Assembly: GCF_001905845.1 (NCBI RefSeq) | Contig: NZ_LIVZ01000001.1 | Location: 744,001 to 808,000 of the forward strand | Source: Streptomyces sp. TSRI0107 | GTDB lineage: Bacteria; Actinomycetota; Actinomycetes; Streptomycetales; Streptomycetaceae | Direction of reading: 5' to 3' | DNA: 64,000 bases | Shown: piece after piece, positions 43,604 through 51,357 of the stretch | Numbering within the stretch: position 1 is the stretch's first letter | How the letters are laid out: the number at the start of each line of letters is the position of its first letter | Notes under the pieces: generated by a model | Seen by the model: only the letters and a program-made list of their open reading frames with translations | What the model was told of the DNA's origin: nothing | Databases searched by the model: none | Translations under genes and position numbers: made by a program

Positions 43604-44409
43604 TGCCGGTGCTCGTGGCGAGCGACCTCGACCGTACGCTGATCTACTCCTCCGCGGCCCTCGCGCTGACCATGCCGGACGCGCGGGCGCCCCGGCTGCT
43701 GTGCGTCGAGGTCCACGAGAGCAAGCCGCTGTCGTACATGACCGAGACCGCGGCAGGGCTGCTCGGCGAGCTCGGGGACGCGGCGGTGTTCGTACCGACC
43801 ACGACCCGGACGCGCAAGCAGTACCTGCGCATCAACCTGCCGGGGCCGCCGCCGAAGTACGCGATCTGCGCCAACGGCGGACATCTCCTGGTCGACGGCG
43901 TCTCCGACCCCGCCTGGCACGCCCGGGTGACCGCGCGCCTCGCCGACGAGTGCGCCTCCCTCGACGAGATCCGGGCCCACCTCGCGGCCACCGCCGACCC
44001 GGTGTGGGTGCGCAAGCACCGGATCGCCGAGGACCTCTTCGCCTACCTGGTCGTCGAGCGGGAGCTGCTGCCCGAGGAGTGGGTGAAGGAGCTTGCGGTG
44101 TGGGCGGAGAACCGCGGCTGGACGGTCTCCCTACAGGGCCGCAAGCTCTACGCCGTCCCGAAGCCGCTCACCAAGAGCGCGGCCATGCACGAGGTGGCCC
44201 GCCGCACCGGCGCCGAGCTGACGCTGGCCGCCGGCGACTCGCTCCTCGACGCCGACCTCCTGCTCGCCGCGGACCGCGGCTGGCGCCCGGGCCACGGAGA
44301 ACTCGCGGACACCGACTGGACCGCCCCCACGGTGACGGCCCTGCCCGAACGCGGCGTACTGGCGGGCGAACGCACACTGAGGGAGTTCCTGAGGGCGGTG
44401 AGATCTTAG
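43603..44409 (+). CDS. HAD-superfamily phosphatase of the Ter-associated unit
   Basis: 268 residues, type II (Cof/sucrose-phosphatase-like) HAD: nucleophile Asp8 and acid Asp10 in VASDLDRTLIYS, motif II in VPTTTRTRKQYLR, cap domain about residues 85-180, Lys in KPLTKSAAM, motif IV GDSLLDADLLLAAD. Probably dephosphorylates a sugar- or nucleoside-phosphate made by the upstream PRTase/CitE proteins. TGATG overlap with the fusion gene means tight translational coupling. Confidence 0.9.
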   Translation: MPVLVASDLDRTLIYSSAALALTMPDARAPRLLCVEVHESKPLSYMTETAAGLLGELGDAAVFVPTTTRTRKQYLRINLPGPPPKYAICANGGHLLVDGVSDPAWHARVTARLADECASLDEIRAHLAATADPVWVRKHRIAEDLFAYLVVERELLPEEWVKELAVWAENRGWTVSLQGRKLYAVPKPLTKSAAMHEVARRTGAELTLAAGDSLLDADLLLAADRGWRPGHGELADTDWTAPTVTALPERGVLAGERTLREFLRAVRS

Positions 44410-44429
44410 GGACGCCGGGTCCTGACACC

Positions 44430-44490
44430 CCCTAGGGGCGCGGGGAACTGCGCGACCAGCCCACCAGCCACCCGCGGCCGGCGACGCACG
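44430..44490. repeat. Streptomyces dispersed intergenic repeat
   Basis: Begins CCCCCTAGGGGCGCGGGGAA and continues with CTGCGCGACCAGCC and a GC-rich tail. I recognise this as the short non-coding element scattered between genes in many Streptomyces chromosomes. A reverse-oriented fragment (TTCCCCGCGCCCCC) lies at about 38902-38915. It fills the gap between the HAD gene and the FmdB gene. Confidence 0.6.
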
Positions 44491-44703
44491 TCAGCTGCAG
44501 CAACCCCCGCCGCAACACCCGCCCCCGCCCGCGCGGGGCGCCGCGGGCGCCGACGCGGAACCGCCGACCGCCACGGTCGACAACAGCTTCACCGTGTCGT
44601 CATGCCCCGCAGGGCACGCCGCGGGATCGGCGGACTCCGCCATCGGTCGGCTCAGTTCGAACGTGTCGCCGCAGGTCCGGCAGCGGTACTCATAGCGAGG
44701 CAT
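44491..44703 (-). CDS. FmdB-family zinc ribbon protein
   Basis: 70 residues: MPRYEYRCRTCGDTFELSRP with two Cys pairs (CRTC and, less regular, CPAGH) forming a zinc ribbon, then a Gly/Cys-rich tail (GGGGCCGGGCCS). The family (first seen as FmdB) is a putative regulatory or metal-handling ribbon. TAATCT, 6 nt, ATG: leaderless promoter placed over the stop codon of the neighbouring DUF4383 gene. Confidence 0.88.
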   Translation of the reverse strand: MPRYEYRCRTCGDTFELSRPMAESADPAACPAGHDDTVKLLSTVAVGGSASAPAAPRAGGGGCCGGGCCS

Positions 44704-44712
44704 GCGCCCAGA

Positions 44713-45294
44713 TTAACGGCCCGCCTCCGGCGGCTGCAGCCGCTCGGGCCGCATTTCCGCGCGCCGCACCCGGTCCTCGTCGACATCCGTGGCCAGGTCC
44801 GGGTGGCGGGCACGGAAGTACGGGTTGTCCCGTGGCAAGGCCGAGCCGACCCGCCCGTACATCCCGAAGGTCATCAGCACCACGCCGTACACGAAGCTGA
44901 ACAGCACGTTCTGGATGCGGAACGCGAGGAAGTTGTTCTCGGTGCCCAGCAGCCCGAGGTTGAGGAAGCCGCTGAGGATGAAGGCGACTCCGACGACCAT
45001 GTTGAGCGTCGACGCGAAGTTGCCGCCGATCACCATGCCGACGAACAGCAGCAGCCCCACGCAGATCGACAGCACGCTCAGCGCGCCGTTGGTGTTCAGG
45101 CCGACGACCTGGTCACCGCGCGTGTCGAAGAAGCCGACCCGGCCGATCAGGCCGAGGATGCCGAAGGCGACCAGCACGAGACCCATCAGGCCCGCGCCGA
45201 TCCGGTACACCTTGTTCAGTCGGTGGTCGACAGGCAGGTGGTCGTTGAAGCTGATTCCTCGTCCCGATCCCTTGTGCACTGCGTGTGCGGCCAT
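44713..45294 (-). CDS. DUF4383 four-helix membrane protein
   Basis: 193 residues. HLPVDHRLNKVYRIGAGLMG opens the DUF4383 domain; four hydrophobic helices (about residues 28-46, 72-90, 97-115, 128-146) with NxxxG-type repeats. C-terminal cytoplasmic tail is charged. GGAGG before the ATG. Function unknown. Confidence 0.88.
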   Translation of the reverse strand: MAAHAVHKGSGRGISFNDHLPVDHRLNKVYRIGAGLMGLVLVAFGILGLIGRVGFFDTRGDQVVGLNTNGALSVLSICVGLLLFVGMVIGGNFASTLNMVVGVAFILSGFLNLGLLGTENNFLAFRIQNVLFSFVYGVVLMTFGMYGRVGSALPRDNPYFRARHPDLATDVDEDRVRRAEMRPERLQPPEAGR

Positions 45295-45397
45295 ATCCGC
45301 CTCCCTCCGGGAGCTGGTGCGTGGCCGACGGACGACTCATACGTCCCTTTCGTTCACCAATATCCGCCTGCCCCGGATCGCGCGCCACCAAAACAGC

Positions 45398-46819
45398 TCA
45401 GTGGCCGGCGCCCGCCCCGCGCTCCTCGCGGATCAGGGCGACCACCTCCGCGACCGTCTGCCGCACCGCCTCCGTCTCCGTGAGGAAGTGCCAGTAGTCG
45501 GGGTGGCGCCCCTCCAGCCCGGCGACGGCGCGCTCCAGGCGGGCCACGGAGTCGTCCAGCGGCCGCGCGTGCCGCGGGTCGGGGGTGTGGCGGCCGGCCA
45601 TGGCGAGCCGCTGGGCGTCCCGGATGGCGAACCGGGTGCGGTCGATCTCCTGCTGGGGATCCTTCTGTACGGCGTTCAGCCGCCGCAGCCGGTCCCCCGC
45701 GGCGGAGACCGCCTCGTCGGTGGAGTTGAGCAGCGCACGCGCCGTCGACAGCAGCGCGGTCGCGTCGGGCCAGCGCTGGGCGTCCCGCGCGGTCTGCGCC
45801 TCGCGGAGCTTGGCCTCGGCCTGCCGGATGCTCTCCGCGGCCTGCTCGGGCACCCGCTGGAGGTCCTGCCAGCAGGCGAGCGTGAAGCGCCGGCGCAGTT
45901 CGCTGAGGATCGGCTCGACCTGGCCGGCCCGGGTGGTCAGGGCCTGCGCGCGCGTCCGCAGGGACACCAGCCGGTGGTCCGTCTCGGCGGCCCGCTCCGG
46001 CAGCCGCTCGGCCTCCGCGCGGATCGTCTCGGCCTCCCGGGCGACCCGTTCGGCGCGCTCCAGGGTCTGCGGGACGCCGTGCTGCCCGGCGCCCTGGTTC
46101 AGCTTGGTCAGCTCGGGGGCGAGGGCGGCGAGCCGGGCGGCGAGGTCGTCGGCCGTGAGCCCGGAGCCTCTGGTGGCGTCCAGCGCGTCGGAGGCGGCGA
46201 GCAGGGCCTGCCGGGCGCGTTCGAGGGCGGGGGCGAGCCGTGCCAGCTGGGTCTCGGCCTTGCCGAGCAGCGGGCCGAGGCCCTCGGCGAACCGGTCCAG
46301 GTCCTGCTTGACGCGGCCCAGCTCGTCCTGGGCGGCGGTGAGTTCGGTGCGGGCCCGGGTGGCGGCGGAGGCCTCCAGGTCGTCGCGGTCGAGGTCGTGG
46401 GCGTCGACCGCCTGGATGTAGCGGTGGCTGGCCTCGTCGATGCGCACGCCGAGCGCCTGGAAGTCGGCGGCCGCGCGGCGGGCGGCGGGGGAGTCGTCGA
46501 CGGCGGCGATGGTCTCGATGGAGATGCGCAGGTCCCGCTGCGCGGTGTCCAGTTCGTAGAACGCGGCGGCGGCGGCGTCCTTGGCGGCCTGCGCCTCCGC
46601 CCGCTGGCTCTCGGCCCGGCCGCCGAACCAGCGTCTGGTGCCGCCGCCGGCGAACGCGGCGGGCAGCGCGAGCGCGGCGACCAGCGGCAGGGCGATCAGG
46701 GCGAGCGTGTCGCGGACCGCGCCGGAGCGCCGGGCGCGGCGCGGGGCTCTCGGTGGGGCGGCGCGGTGGTGCCCGCGCGGCATCGACGGCGAGTACGGCT
46801 GCTGCGGTGTCGCCGTCAC
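45398..46819 (-). CDS. Membrane-anchored coiled-coil protein of unknown function
   Basis: 473 residues. Basic N-terminus (RAPRRARRSGAVRD), one membrane helix (TLALIALPLVAALALPAAFA, about residues 37-57), then an almost entirely helical extracytoplasmic region of some 400 residues rich in Ala, Glu, Arg and Leu (AESQRAEAQAAKDAAAAAFY; ERVAREAETIRAEAERLPER), like an elongated tetratricopeptide or spectrin-type rod. I chose GTG 46819 because GGGAGAGGGA lies just upstream; ATG 46840 is in frame and possible. No recognised domain. Confidence 0.8.
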   Translation of the reverse strand: MTATPQQPYSPSMPRGHHRAAPPRAPRRARRSGAVRDTLALIALPLVAALALPAAFAGGGTRRWFGGRAESQRAEAQAAKDAAAAAFYELDTAQRDLRISIETIAAVDDSPAARRAAADFQALGVRIDEASHRYIQAVDAHDLDRDDLEASAATRARTELTAAQDELGRVKQDLDRFAEGLGPLLGKAETQLARLAPALERARQALLAASDALDATRGSGLTADDLAARLAALAPELTKLNQGAGQHGVPQTLERAERVAREAETIRAEAERLPERAAETDHRLVSLRTRAQALTTRAGQVEPILSELRRRFTLACWQDLQRVPEQAAESIRQAEAKLREAQTARDAQRWPDATALLSTARALLNSTDEAVSAAGDRLRRLNAVQKDPQQEIDRTRFAIRDAQRLAMAGRHTPDPRHARPLDDSVARLERAVAGLEGRHPDYWHFLTETEAVRQTVAEVVALIREERGAGAGH

Positions 46820-47018
46820 ATCCCTCTCCCGTGCTGTCATCCGCCCTGCCCGGTGTCATTCTCCCACCGGTTAAGGACGAACACACGGGCCCGTCAGTTC
46901 GCCGTACGGACCGTGACTTTGCGGTCGCCGGTGCGAGGTCCAGCGGGCCGGTGGTGCGCCACCCTGAACGCGTTTGCAGGACAGTGCCCCGGGCAAGGTA
47001 GGCTGTCGACTCGTTCAC

Positions 47019-47090
<72 letters not shown>

Positions 47091-47097
47091 CACATGA

Positions 47098-47134
47098 CGA
47101 AGAGACCCCGGCCGCACCGGCCGGGGTCTCTTCG
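47098..47134 (+). terminator. Terminator after tRNA-Val
   Basis: Perfect 17-bp stem (47098-47114 with 47118-47134) and 3-nt loop. Also serves the convergent small gene at 47161. Confidence 0.9.
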
Positions 47135-47160
47135 TCGTCCCAGGCCGCCTCAGGCCTCCT

Positions 47161-47508
47161 TCAGGCTTCCTCGGTCCCCTCCGGGGCCTCGTGCGCGTGC
47201 TTCAGCGAGGAGCGGGCGTCGACCCGGTCCGGGCCGGTCAGTTCCGACCAGTAGCGGTGGGTGGTGACGAAGACGGCGAGTTCGTGTTCGCGGCGGCGCA
47301 GCTTCTCCACCTCGGCCTGTTCGTCGGAGGTCCAGCCGGGGGAGGCGGGGCGTTCCAGCTTGCGCCAGCCGCCGTCGTCGCTGAAGCCGTCGACCGGCTC
47401 GACCGACCAGGGGAGGCGCTTCAGCAGGGCCGTCAGCTCGGCCCGGACCTGATGCAGCTCCTCCTGGCCGGCGCGGAGGTCGCTGGGGAAGTCATAGGTC
47501 GTAGCCAC
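47161..47508 (-). CDS. Conserved hypothetical protein
   Basis: 115 residues, acidic, no signal or membrane segment. Two helical stretches, RAGQEELHQVRAELTALLKR and EQAEVEKLRRREHELAVFVT, flank a Trp-containing loop (LPWSVEPVDGF), giving a helix-hairpin-like shape. Family not recognised; looks conserved in Streptomyces. GTG start with TAGCAT ending 6 nt upstream (leaderless). Confidence 0.8.
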   Translation of the reverse strand: MATTYDFPSDLRAGQEELHQVRAELTALLKRLPWSVEPVDGFSDDGGWRKLERPASPGWTSDEQAEVEKLRRREHELAVFVTTHRYWSELTGPDRVDARSSLKHAHEAPEGTEEA

Positions 47509-47644
47509 GCGGCAATGCTACGCCTGTTCGATTTTGGGTCGCGAGTGGCTTCCCTCTATCGGGGTATCAGCGGCGGCGCGTTGACGATTTTCCTGCACAG
47601 AATCAGGTCACATCACTTCCTTCCTCCGCAAAAGGAGAAGCACT

Positions 47645-47938
47645 GTGCGTATCACTGCGAGGATCGTCGCGACCGTCGCCGCCGCCGGAGCCGCCCTGGC
47701 CCTGACCGGAACGGCCGCCGTCGCCGCGGAAACCCGGACCCCGGCCGCGGTCGCCGACGTCTGTGAGGACGGCGCGTGCGCCCTGGGCGTCGCCTCCGGG
47801 TCGTCCGGCCTCCTGTCCGGCAACGTCATCCAGGTCCCGGTCGACCTGGACCTGGGCGTGTGCGGCAACTCGATCAACGTGATCGGGCTCCTCAACCCGG
47901 CGACGGGCAACTCCTGCGACGAGGACGAAGAGGAGTGA
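47645..47938 (+). CDS. Chaplin-like secreted protein with acidic tail
   Basis: 97 residues. Sec signal about residues 1-28 (cleavage near AVAA/E). One chaplin domain, about residues 51-90: SGLLSGNVIQVPVDLDLGVC then CGNSINVIGLLNPATGNSC, matching the chaplin pattern of SGN, QVP, CGN and NPAxGNxC with its two Cys. Unlike classical short chaplins it is strongly acidic (DLDLG core, DEDEEE tail) and has an extra Cys pair (VCEDGAC) before the domain. Chaplins coat aerial hyphae as amyloid fibres; this one may be a modified or soluble relative. GTG start, AAGGAG 8 nt upstream. Confidence 0.82.
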   Translation: MRITARIVATVAAAGAALALTGTAAVAAETRTPAAVADVCEDGACALGVASGSSGLLSGNVIQVPVDLDLGVCGNSINVIGLLNPATGNSCDEDEEE

Positions 47939-47943
47939 GACAT

Positions 47944-47983
47944 CCCGTGGGCCCGCCTCCGGTGACGGAGGCGGGCCCACGGG
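47944..47983. terminator. Bidirectional terminator after the chaplin-like gene
   Basis: Perfect 18-bp stem (47944-47961 with 47966-47983), GTGA loop, between convergent genes. Confidence 0.9.
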
Positions 47984-47993
47984 TGTGTGTGGA

Positions 47994-48929
47994 TCAGTGA
48001 CCGGCGTCGCGCAGGTCCCGTACCAGCTTCTCCGCCACCGGTACGGGGATGCCGTGCCGGTCCGCCGCGCGCAGCAGGGCCCCGCCGATCGCGTCCAGTT
48101 CGAGCGGGCGGCCCGCCTCCGCGTCGCGCTGCATGGAGGACCTGGTGGCGGCCGGGAAGGCGTCGTAGCGGGCCAGGGCCTGCGCCGGGTCCGCCGGTCC
48201 GCCGCAGGCGCGGCTCACCGCGGCGGTCTCCTCGACCAGCGCGGTCAGCTCCTCGCGGCGGTGGGTGCGGATCTCGCCGAGCGGTACGGCGTACCGCGTG
48301 GTGAGCAGGGCGAACGGCGCCAGGAACGACATCTTCGCCCACAGCGTCGCCGCCTCGTCGGTCAGTACGCGGGTGGCCGGGCCGACCGCCGTGAACGCCG
48401 CGGCGAGGGCGTCGAGACGGGGGCGCGGGACCGGGTCGCCGGTCAGGTCGATCTCGGCGAAGGGGCTGGCGTGCCGGATCTCGCCGGGGGCGACGCGGGT
48501 GGACTCGACACGGATGGCGGCCGGGGCGACCCGGTCGGCGCGGTAGCGGTCCCGGAGCAGGGCGGGGTGTTCCACGCCGTTGAGGAACGGGACGACCAGT
48601 CCGTCGCCGAGCGCGTCGGCCGGCACGCGCGCCAGGGCGGCGTCGAGAGCGGTGTGCTTGACGGTGATCAGGCAGGCGTCGACCGCCTCGCGCAGCCGGG
48701 TGTCGGCCTCGACCGCGGCGGTGAAGTCGCCGAAGTGGGGGCTGCGGACGCGGATGCCGCCGGTGCGCAGGGTGCGGGCGGTCTCCTCGCCGGACAGGCA
48801 GATCACCCGGTTGCCGGCGCGGGCGAGCAGGGCGGCGAGGAGGCCGCCGACGCCGCCGGGGCCGAGGACGGCGAAGGTGAGGCCGTCGCGGGAGGCGGGA
48901 GCGGGGGAAGGGGGAGCGGGCTGTGCCAT
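47994..48929 (-). CDS. 2-dehydropantoate 2-reductase-like (ApbA/PanE) oxidoreductase
   Basis: 311 residues. N-terminal Rossmann motif LTFAVLGPGGVGGLLAALLARAG, catalytic-type Lys in ITVKHTALDAAL and FLNGVEH, and a C-terminal helical domain with RSSMQRDAEAGRPLELDAIGG (the S-S-M-x-x-D signature). NADPH-dependent ketopantoate reductase family; many members outside pantothenate operons act on other 2-keto acids, so I leave panE unassigned. AGGAG about 8 nt before ATG 48929. Confidence 0.88.
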   Translation of the reverse strand: MAQPAPPSPAPASRDGLTFAVLGPGGVGGLLAALLARAGNRVICLSGEETARTLRTGGIRVRSPHFGDFTAAVEADTRLREAVDACLITVKHTALDAALARVPADALGDGLVVPFLNGVEHPALLRDRYRADRVAPAAIRVESTRVAPGEIRHASPFAEIDLTGDPVPRPRLDALAAAFTAVGPATRVLTDEAATLWAKMSFLAPFALLTTRYAVPLGEIRTHRREELTALVEETAAVSRACGGPADPAQALARYDAFPAATRSSMQRDAEAGRPLELDAIGGALLRAADRHGIPVPVAEKLVRDLRDAGH

Positions 48930-49040
48930 GGTGTGGCTCCTCTCGTCGGTCGGCCCCGTGATGGTGGCCGCCTGTGAGGTGATCATGGCAGGGTGGGCGA
49001 ATCGGCGGTACCGCCCGTTTCACGGTGCGAGACTGGAGCC

Positions 49041-49271
49041 ATGTGCCGGAGTATCAAGACGCTTCGTCCGCCCGTGTTGCCCGAGGAGGCGACGGAGGAG
49101 GACATTCGGGCCGCCGCGTTGCAGTACGTGCGGAAGGTGTCCGGCTTCCGGGCGCCGGCCGCGCACAACCGGGAGGTCTTCGACCTCGCCGTCGACGCGA
49201 TCGCCGAGGCCACGGCCGAGCTGCTGGCGGGCCTGGAGGTGCGGGGCCGGGCCGCCCGCACGGCGGGGTAG
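49041..49271 (+). CDS. DUF2277 protein
   Basis: 76 residues: MCRSIKTLRPPVLPEEATEE then IRAAALQYVRKVSGFRAPAA, the whole DUF2277 domain, a small basic helical protein of unknown function. Gene begins 111 bp from the divergent reductase gene. GAGACT 6 nt before the ATG might be a leaderless -10. Confidence 0.88.
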   Translation: MCRSIKTLRPPVLPEEATEEDIRAAALQYVRKVSGFRAPAAHNREVFDLAVDAIAEATAELLAGLEVRGRAARTAG

Positions 49272-49295
49272 CGAGCCGCGCGGCCGTCCCTCGGG

Positions 49296-49931
49296 TCAGT
49301 ACCGCTGGGCCTTGGTGATCGCCGCCGTCAGCTGCTGCCCGGCGGGTGTCCGGGTGATGGCGAGCGGCTGTTCCTTGGCGCCGGGGGCCAGGTCCTCCGC
49401 GCCGACGTAGCGGGTCTCGACGACCTTGCCGTCGGAGTCGCGGAAGTCGACCCGCACCGCGTAGGACGCGGTCTTGTCCGTGCTGTTGGTGATGTTGACG
49501 ACGACGGCGAGCAGGTCGCCCGTGTCGGCCCGCGGTTTTCCGGTGAGGGAGACGTCGGCCATGGCGTTGCCCTGGCCGTCGACGTTCTCCAGCTCCCGCC
49601 GGGCGGCCGCGTTGGCGCGGGCGACCTCGGCCGAGACCGACGCCTCGAACTCCGAGGCGCGGGCGGAGGCGGAGGAGGCGGCGGCCGAGGCCCGTGCGCG
49701 GGCGGACTCCTCCAGTGAGGCGAGGGCGGAGGCCGGGGTGCCGGAGAACGAGGCGGTGTAGGGGCCCGTGGGGGTCGGCCGGGGGGAGGCCTGACCGCCG
49801 CCGCCGTCGTCCCCGCCGCACGAGACCAGCGTCGCCGCGCTCGCGGCCGCGACGAGCAGTGCGGCCACCGCGGTGCCGGCCCGGGCCGCCCGTCGCGGTG
49901 GTCTCGTCTCCTTCGACGTACGGGCACTCAT
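49296..49931 (-). CDS. Lipoprotein with FxLYD-like domain
   Basis: 211 residues. Lipoprotein signal (AGTAVAALLVAAASAATLVSC, lipobox LVSC), Gly/Pro linker, a helical Ala/Ser/Glu segment (about residues 68-115), then a beta-sandwich-type C-terminus (NAMADVSLTGKPRADTG, VVVNITNSTDKTASYAVRVDF, APGAKEQPLAITRTPAG) like the FxLYD/DUF4352 domain. Extracellular, function unknown. AAGGA 9 nt before the ATG. Confidence 0.82.
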   Translation of the reverse strand: MSARTSKETRPPRRAARAGTAVAALLVAAASAATLVSCGGDDGGGGQASPRPTPTGPYTASFSGTPASALASLEESARARASAAASSASARASEFEASVSAEVARANAAARRELENVDGQGNAMADVSLTGKPRADTGDLLAVVVNITNSTDKTASYAVRVDFRDSDGKVVETRYVGAEDLAPGAKEQPLAITRTPAGQQLTAAITKAQRY

Positions 49932-50019
49932 GCCATCGGTCCTTTCGCCGGGGCTTCCATCGTGCACGCGCCGTCAGCGAGCGGCCACTTCAGGTCACGG
50001 GCGGGGTGGCCTCCGGCCG

Positions 50020-50622
50020 TCAGGACCGCCGCATCACATACGTGGCCGCCGCCCCCGCCGCGAACAGCGCGAGCACGGACACGCCGGTCGCCAGCCAGGC
50101 GGTGCCCAGCCAGTGGGCGCCGAAGTAGCCGAGGGCGACGCTGTAGGTGGCCCACGACAGGCCCGCCAGGGCGGACCAGGGGAGGAAGTCGCGGGCGCGG
50201 CGGCGGGCGGCGCCGGCGCCGAGGGAGACCACGGAGCGGCCGGCGGGTGCGAAACGGGCGAGGACGACGAGGGCGCCGCCGCCTCGGGCCAGTGCGGTGC
50301 CGAGACGTTCCTGCGCGAGGCGGAGGCGGGGCGAGCGGGCGATGGCGCGGTCCAGCCGCGCGCCGCCGCGCCAGGCGAGGCGGTAGGCGGCGAGGTCGCC
50401 GAGCACGGACGCGGTGGTGGCGCAGAGGGTGAGGGCGAGGATGTCGGGCACGTCGGGCGGGGCCTCGCCGGTCGCCGCGCCGGTGCCCGCGGCGGCGGTC
50501 GCCGCCATGATGACCAGCACTCCGCTGGGCAGTACCGGTACGAAGACGTCGAAGAGGATCGACACGGCGACCACCGCGTAGATCCATGGACTGCCGGTCA
50601 GCGACCCCACACTCTCCAGCAC
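50020..50622 (-). CDS. DedA/VTT-domain membrane protein
   Basis: 200 residues, SNARE-associated/VTT family. Helices at WIYAVVAVSILFDVFVPVLPSG and the C-terminus; family motif FAPAGRSVVSLGAGAARRRARDFLPWSALAGLSWATYSVALGYFGA here corresponds to the DedA RFxPxxR...G segment. DedA proteins are linked to lipid-carrier recycling and membrane potential. GTG start with GGGGAG. Confidence 0.88.
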   Translation of the reverse strand: MLESVGSLTGSPWIYAVVAVSILFDVFVPVLPSGVLVIMAATAAAGTGAATGEAPPDVPDILALTLCATTASVLGDLAAYRLAWRGGARLDRAIARSPRLRLAQERLGTALARGGGALVVLARFAPAGRSVVSLGAGAARRRARDFLPWSALAGLSWATYSVALGYFGAHWLGTAWLATGVSVLALFAAGAAATYVMRRS

Positions 50623-50732
50623 CGTTACTCCCCGTTGTCCCCCGTAAGCTCCACGAGCCTACGCCTGGGGTGTGACAAGGGGTTCACGGGGGGCTCGTGC
50701 GTTCGGCACGGAGCGTTCACAAGGGCGGGGGC

Positions 50733-50768
50733 GCGGTGCGGCCCGGGTGTCGCCCCGGGCCGCACCGC
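50733..50768 (-). terminator. DoxX terminator
   Basis: Perfect 15-bp stem (50733-50747 with 50754-50768), 6-nt loop, 12 bp past the doxX-like gene's stop. Confidence 0.85.
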
Positions 50769-50780
50769 GGCCGCTCACGG

Positions 50781-51233
50781 TCAGGCGGCCACCGGCGTCT
50801 TCCGCGCGGCCGGCTCCGCCGTCCCGGACCGCCTGGCGAACAGCCGGTCCAGGCCGAAGGCGCCGGAGCCGGTGAAGACCAGCAGGAGGAAGGCCCAGCA
50901 GAACATCGCGGAGGCCTCGCCGCCGTTCTCCAGCGGCCACAGGGCCATGGACTGGTGGACGTCGAAGTACGCGTAGGCCATCGAGCCGGAGGCGATGAAC
51001 GCCGCGGCGCGGGTGCCGAGGCCCAGCATCACCAGGCCGCCGCCGACGAGCTGGATGACGGCCGCGTACCAGCCGGGCCAGGTGCCGGCGCCGATGGTGC
51101 CGCCGTCGCCGCCGGAGGCGCCGCCGAGGACGCCGAACAGGGAGGCGGCGCCGTGGCAGGCGAAGAGGAGGCCGACGACGATGCGGAACAGGCCGATCGC
51201 GTACGGCTGTGCGCTGTCGAGACGTGCGGACAT
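50781..51233 (-). CDS. DoxX-family membrane protein
   Basis: 150 residues with four helices: IGLFRIVVGLLFACHGAASLFG, WYAAVIQLVGGGLVMLGL, AAFIASGSMAYAYF and MFCWAFLLLVFTGSGAFGLD. In actinobacteria DoxX proteins take part in membrane-associated oxidoreductase/thiol stress complexes. GGAG about 8 nt before the ATG. A promoter with an inverted repeat in its spacer lies about 65-95 bp upstream. Confidence 0.88.
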   Translation of the reverse strand: MSARLDSAQPYAIGLFRIVVGLLFACHGAASLFGVLGGASGGDGGTIGAGTWPGWYAAVIQLVGGGLVMLGLGTRAAAFIASGSMAYAYFDVHQSMALWPLENGGEASAMFCWAFLLLVFTGSGAFGLDRLFARRSGTAEPAARKTPVAA

Positions 51234-51299
51234 GTGGGGGGCTCCTTCGGTCGGCTGGGCCGGGTGGACCCGTGGGGGACAGAACCGAGTGGAGCTCCC

Positions 51300-51329
51300 A
51301 CGTTAGGTGTGCCTAATCGGTGCTTGCAA
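51300..51329 (-). promoter_or_regulatory. DoxX promoter with embedded inverted repeat
   Basis: Reading leftward: -35 TTGCAA (51329-51324), 18-bp spacer, -10 TAACGT (51305-51300). The palindrome TTAGG-CACA-CCTAA (51316-51303) covers the spacer end and the -10, a repressor-like position. The half-sites recall iron-box halves but the spacing is too short for a classical DtxR/IdeR site. Confidence 0.6.
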
Positions 51330-51357
51330 GTTCAACATTTAGCCAGAGCTTAGATCG

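Noticed and set aside
51303..51316. DtxR/IdeR iron box upstream of the DoxX-like gene
   Set aside because: Half-sites TTAGG/CCTAA are separated by 4 bp, whereas the iron box needs about 9 bp between them.
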